The notes beneath the pieces are model-generated. The model did not search any database and was not told the DNA's origin. It was given only the letters and a program-made list of their open reading frames with translations. Positions 60,775-64,000 of a DNA stretch of 64,000 nt are shown here, one piece after another; the stretch's first letter is position 1; the number at the start of each line of letters is the position of its first letter. The stretch is from Chitinophagaceae bacterium (GTDB taxonomy: Bacteria; Bacteroidota; Bacteroidia; Chitinophagales; Chitinophagaceae). The DNA lies in the NCBI GenBank assembly GCA_004173235.1, contig SEAC01000002.1, positions 1 to 64,000 on the forward strand, in the 5' to 3' direction. The position numbers and the translations under genes were made by a program.

Positions 60775-61623
60775 ATGGCGTTGTTGAATCTGTTTAAAAG
60801 AGGCGGCGATCCGACTCGTTCGGAGATGTCGTTCATAGAGCACCTCGATGTGCTGCGGGGCACCTTGTTCCGCAGCGTGATCGCCATCCTCGTGGGCGCC
60901 ATTGTAGTAGGCATCTACAACCGCTTCTTTGTGCACGACGTGTTGCTTGGCCCCACGCACCCCGACTTTCCGACCTATGGAATTCTTTGCAAGCTGGGCA
61001 ACGCCATCAACATGGGCAAGTCGCTCTGCATGGAAGGGCTGAGCATTAAGATGCAAAGCACGGGCGTGAGCACGCAGTTCAGCATGTTCTTTACGGTGTG
61101 CCTGGTGGGCGGTTTGATCATCGCGTTCCCCTACATCTTTTTTGAATTCTGGCGCTTTGTGGCACCGGCGCTTACCGAGAAGGAACGTTCCGGGTCGCGC
61201 GGAGTGATCTTCTGGGTGTCGCTGCTTTTTTTCATCGGCGTCGCTTTCGGCTATTTCGTCATCGCGCCTTATACCATCAAGTTCTTCGCCTCCTTTCAGC
61301 TCGACGACAACATCGAAAACCGCTGGACGGTGTCGAGCTATATCGATACGATGATCCCGCTCGTGCTCGGCTCGGGGCTTGCGTTTCAGCTGCCGCTGGT
61401 GCTCTACTTCCTGGCCAAGGTGGGCGTGGTTTCGGCTACGTATCTGAAGAAGGTGCGCAAATACTCGATCATCATCATCTTCATCATTGCCGCCATCATC
61501 ACCCCCGGCCCGGATCTCGTGAGCCAGTTTACCGTAGCGCTGCCGCTGTTGCTGCTCTATGAAATTTCCATCGTGCTGGCCAAGCGGGTGGATAAAGGGA
61601 AAAAGGTGAAGGAGTGGAGTTAG
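60775..61623 (+). CDS. tatC: Twin-arginine translocase subunit TatC
   Basis: Inner-membrane receptor of the Tat system (282 aa) that recognises twin-arginine signal peptides. MSFIEHLDVLRGTLFRSVIA is the conserved N-terminal HLxELR-type segment; six membrane helices follow, with FYIFFEFWRFVAPALTEKER-like FPYIFFEFWRFVAPALTEKE and IAAIITPGPDLVSQFTVALPLLLLYEISI. A loop of ~40 residues between helices 1 and 2 (with two Cys) is longer than in E. coli. tatA is not in the window. Confidence 0.95.
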   Translation: MALLNLFKRGGDPTRSEMSFIEHLDVLRGTLFRSVIAILVGAIVVGIYNRFFVHDVLLGPTHPDFPTYGILCKLGNAINMGKSLCMEGLSIKMQSTGVSTQFSMFFTVCLVGGLIIAFPYIFFEFWRFVAPALTEKERSGSRGVIFWVSLLFFIGVAFGYFVIAPYTIKFFASFQLDDNIENRWTVSSYIDTMIPLVLGSGLAFQLPLVLYFLAKVGVVSATYLKKVRKYSIIIIFIIAAIITPGPDLVSQFTVALPLLLLYEISIVLAKRVDKGKKVKEWS

Positions 61624-61735
61624 GAGGGAAGAGAGCATGAGGGAAGAGGTGAGAGAACATGAGAACATGAGGGAGGAGGGGAGAGAACATGAGAACATGA
61701 GAACATGAGGGAGGAGGGGAGAGGGAAGTGGTGGA
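61622..61735. repeat. GAGAACATGAGAACATGAGG word repeats, copy 2
   Basis: Same words as 50325-50470, here starting at the tatC stop codon. They are direct repeats without a pairing arm. Confidence 0.75.
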
Positions 61736-61745
61736 GGACAGCGCT

Positions 61746-61753
61746 TAACTTTG
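61746..61753 (+). promoter_or_regulatory. -7 box of rpiB
   Basis: TAACTTTG, a full TAnnTTTG match, 16 bases before the rpiB ATG. Confidence 0.55.
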
Positions 61754-61769
61754 GGCAAACTCCCACGCC

Positions 61770-62225
61770 ATGCACGACAGCCTTTTCGACCTTAACAAAC
61801 CCATTGCCGTTGGTGCCGATCATGCGGGCTTTGAATACAAGCAACACCTCGTGCAATGGCTGCAGCAAAAAGGCATGCAGGTGAAAGACTACGGCACCCA
61901 CAGCCTTGACTCCGTTGACTATCCCGACTTTGCGCATCCCGTGGCCAGCGCAGTAGAAAATGGTGAGGCGGCAGCCGGCATTCTCGTTTGCGGCTCGGCC
62001 AATGGTGTAGCCATCACTGCCAATAAGCACACCGGCATCCGCGCGGCCATCGCATGGCAGGAAGAACTCGCCTCGCTCGCGCGGCAACACAACGCTGCCA
62101 ACGTGCTTTGCATTCCCGCACGCTTCGTCTCCACCGAACTAGCCGAAAAAATGACGGCACTCTTTCTCGAAACTCCTTTCGAGGGAGGAAGACATGAGAA
62201 TCGTGTGAATAAGATCGCATGCTAA
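61770..62225 (+). CDS. rpiB: Ribose 5-phosphate isomerase B
   Basis: Interconverts ribose 5-phosphate and ribulose 5-phosphate in the pentose phosphate pathway (151 aa). IAVGADHAGFEYKQHLVQWL, VDYPDFAHPVASAVENGEAAAGILVCGSANGVAITANKHTGIRAA and RQHNAANVLCIPARF are diagnostic; the Cys in LVCGSANG is the catalytic base of the family. A LacA/RpiB-type allose isomerase cannot be fully excluded. Confidence 0.94.
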   Translation: MHDSLFDLNKPIAVGADHAGFEYKQHLVQWLQQKGMQVKDYGTHSLDSVDYPDFAHPVASAVENGEAAAGILVCGSANGVAITANKHTGIRAAIAWQEELASLARQHNAANVLCIPARFVSTELAEKMTALFLETPFEGGRHENRVNKIAC

Positions 62226-62336
62226 TAACGAATGTGCTAATGGGGTAATGTGCTGATGGGGTAATCGTCAGGTTGCCGCTCGTTTCAAATATTATCCCAT
62301 TACCCCATTCTCCCATTACCCCATTGGCAGAACTCG
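62226..62336. terminator. Inverted word repeat after rpiB
   Basis: GCTAATGGGGTAATGTGCTG with GATGGGGTAAT on the left pairs with ATTATCCCATTACCCCATT and TCCCATTACCCCATT on the right. This stem probably ends the rpiB transcript; the same words occur singly at 9190-9215. Confidence 0.65.
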
Positions 62337-62350
62337 TATATTTCCCCCGT

Positions 62351-63871
62351 ATGAAACGAATCCTCTTAGCCACTGCTTTGCTTGCTGCCTTTGCGGGCAA
62401 CGCTCAGAAGAAGTCCAACCCTCAGGTGTTTGCCGCCACGATCAACGAGGCCGATATGCGCCGCCACCTGTTTACGCTGGCCGGTCCGGAAATGGAAGGA
62501 CGCGAAACCGCAACCGAAGGCCAGCGCAAGGCCGCTGCCTACATCGAGAACTACTTCCGCCAGCTGGGCCTCGAGCCGGGCAACAATGGCTCGTATCAAC
62601 AGATGTATAACGTGTACCAGGACTCACTCGTACGCGCCGGTCTGGAGGTGAACGGAACCGCATTCGCGCTCGATAAAGACTTCTATTTTCAAAACCTCGG
62701 CGGAATGTCCAGCGCCACTTACCGCTTCTCCGAAGCAGTATTCGTGGGCGGTGGTGTCGACGACAGCACCTCAAGCGATTATAAAGGACTCAACGTGCGC
62801 GGCCGCCTCGTGATTGCCTGGGGCAGTGGCGCACCCGCCGGCGTGCGCACTATTACCGCGTTGGCCAAAGTGGAGAACGCCATCCGCAACGGTGCCGCCG
62901 CCATCCTCTTCATCAGTAAAGATCTTCCGCGCAAGAACCCAACGATCAGCCGCGGCAACATGACGATGACGGGCTTTCGCAAAAGCATCGCACCACAAAC
63001 GTTTTATGTTTCGGAAGCGGTTGCCCGCAGCATCATGGGCGCATCGCTCGACAGCGCGCAGAACGGAACCATCACGATGCGTGAGTTTACGGCCGACGTG
63101 CTCCTCGACGTGGCCAAGCAAACGCGCAGCATGCAGAGCAGCAACGTCCTCGGGGTGCTTCCGGGTACCGATCTCAAAGACGAATACTTATTCATCACTG
63201 CACACTACGACCACCTCGGCAAGCGCGACACCGTGATCTTCTACGGCGCCGACGATGACGGCTCAGGCACTACCGGCGTGCTTGAAATGGCGGAGGCTTT
63301 TTCGCTTGCGAAGAAGGCCGGCCGCGGTCCGCGCCGCACCATCGTATTCATGTGCGTGAGCGGCGAGGAGAAAGGACTGTGGGGTTCGCAGTATTATTCC
63401 GAGCATCCCATTTTCCCGCTGGAAAAAACAACCGCCGACCTCAACATCGACATGATCGGCCGTGGCGATGCCACGCGTAAAGACGCAGCAGGCAACGTGG
63501 ATACGCTCAACTACGTGTACGTGGTGGGCGACGACAAAGTGAGCTCCGACCTCCGACCCATCAGCGAAGGCGTGAACAGGAAGTATGTGAAGATGCAGCT
63601 GGACTATAAGTTCAACGACCCGAAAGATCCGAACCAGATCTACTTCCGCAGCGACCACTACAACTTCGCGCGCAAAGGCGTTCCCATCATTTTCTATTAT
63701 GATGGCATGCTCGGTGCCGATTACCATCGCCCCACCGATACGCCCGACAAGATCAACTATGCGCTGATGGCCCGCCGAGCGCAGCTGGTGTTTTTCACCG
63801 CCTGGGAAATGGCCAGCCGCAAGGAAATGCTGAAGAGGGATCGGCCGCTCCCTAATACGAGGATGCGATAA
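62351..63871 (+). CDS. M28 family metallopeptidase with PA-type insert
   Basis: Exported aminopeptidase-like enzyme of 506 residues. A signal peptide (to AGNAQ) fixes the ATG at 62351. Zinc ligands are His and Asp in ITAHYDHLG and GADDDGSGTTGVLEM, Glu-Glu in SGEEKGLWGS, Asp in LNIDMIGRGD, and His in FRSDHYNFARKGVPI. Residues ~130-250 are a PA-like lid domain (KGLNVRGRLVIAWGSGAP, RNGAAAILFISKD). It cleaves N-terminal residues of peptides in the periplasm or outside the cell. Confidence 0.93.
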   Translation: MKRILLATALLAAFAGNAQKKSNPQVFAATINEADMRRHLFTLAGPEMEGRETATEGQRKAAAYIENYFRQLGLEPGNNGSYQQMYNVYQDSLVRAGLEVNGTAFALDKDFYFQNLGGMSSATYRFSEAVFVGGGVDDSTSSDYKGLNVRGRLVIAWGSGAPAGVRTITALAKVENAIRNGAAAILFISKDLPRKNPTISRGNMTMTGFRKSIAPQTFYVSEAVARSIMGASLDSAQNGTITMREFTADVLLDVAKQTRSMQSSNVLGVLPGTDLKDEYLFITAHYDHLGKRDTVIFYGADDDGSGTTGVLEMAEAFSLAKKAGRGPRRTIVFMCVSGEEKGLWGSQYYSEHPIFPLEKTTADLNIDMIGRGDATRKDAAGNVDTLNYVYVVGDDKVSSDLRPISEGVNRKYVKMQLDYKFNDPKDPNQIYFRSDHYNFARKGVPIIFYYDGMLGADYHRPTDTPDKINYALMARRAQLVFFTAWEMASRKEMLKRDRPLPNTRMR

Positions 63872-63872
63872 C

Positions 63873-64000
63873 CCCACCCCATGCCCTGCCAGGGAGGAAG
63901 GGAATGCTGTCGCCAGTAAAAGGAAAAACGGATGCTTATGGCATCCGTTTTTTGTTGGTAGGTCTGCTCCCTCCCCCCATCGGGGAGGGGCCGGGGGTGG
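63873..64000. repeat. CCCCACCCC / GGGGGAGGG repeat element, cut by window end
   Basis: CCCCACCCCATGCCCTGCCA and GGGAGGAAGGG at 63873-63902, and the inverted CTCCCTCCCCCCATCGGGGA then GGGGCCGGGGGTGG at 63967-64000, enclose a terminator. This is again an outer repeat pair around an inner stem; the right end may extend beyond the window. Confidence 0.6.
63925..63953 (+). terminator. Terminator of the M28 peptidase gene
   Basis: AAAACGGATGC pairs with GCATCCGTTTT around TTATG and is followed by TT, about 55 bp after the stop. Confidence 0.85.

Overview
The window is a 64-kb piece of a GC-rich Bacteroidota chromosome, most likely from the family Chitinophagaceae. Evidence is the gliding protein GldC, the order DUF6089-uppS-bamA-skp-skp-murI, the DUF4290-murA pair, OmpA, TonB-linked and Omp85 outer-membrane proteins, and -7 boxes of the TAnnTTTG type lying almost on the start codons. 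No tRNA, rRNA, transposase or prophage gene was seen. Almost all genes are ordinary chromosomal genes; the unusual content is in the spaces between them and in one decayed CRISPR locus.

Layout. 1-1.5 kb: end of rpsB, then tsf, which appears to lack about 70 internal codons. 1.5-2.2 kb: a composite of dispersed repeats. 2.2-10.6 kb: acyltransferase, repeat-bearing winged-helix protein, DUF3667, OmpA-like protein, CocE-type hydrolase, gldC, yqeY, cvpA. 10.8-21.9 kb: envelope block with alpha/beta hydrolase, CBS protein, small Omp85 protein, nadK, DUF6089, uppS, bamA, two Skp-like chaperones and murI. 21.9-28.1 kb: GT-C-like membrane protein, acyl-CoA dehydrogenase, MarR regulator, GT2, oligopeptide ABC permease. 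28.2-32.9 kb: polysaccharide genes (O-antigen ligase, Wzz, Wzx, FkbM methyltransferase). 32.9-39.6 kb: fabG, alkA-like, enoyl-CoA hydratase, paaZ, DinB-like protein, adk, msrB. 39.7-47.7 kb: VPS10/BNR protein, GT4, a probable non-coding RNA, DUF4290, murA (Asp in place of the active-site Cys), nitroreductase. 47.9-52.3 kb: TonB-linked receptor, AraC regulator, XRE + DUF2975 pair. 52.4-54.0 kb: CRISPR remnant. 54.1-63.9 kb: DUF3024, membrane-anchored winged-helix regulator, gmk, CNNM/CBS protein, zinc metalloprotease, tatC, rpiB, M28 peptidase.

The most striking locus is a type II-C CRISPR-Cas system destroyed by one deletion. The first ~313 codons of cas9 are joined, out of frame, to the last 53 codons of cas2; the rest of cas9, cas1 and the front of cas2 are gone. 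The tracrRNA gene is intact, the operon terminator remains, and one full 36-nt repeat, one truncated repeat and a 30-nt spacer survive.

The second theme is repeats. At least seven ~130-265 bp palindromic elements (family A) carry a small variable hairpin between duplicated TCTGCGT words. Other families include a GCTTCGGCTGCGCTCAGC repeat that has entered the reading frame of a metalloprotease, a CGTCATTGCGA family, and many word-like repeats forming outer arms around transcription terminators. Functions are assigned by recognising motifs and gene order by eye; no database search was run.
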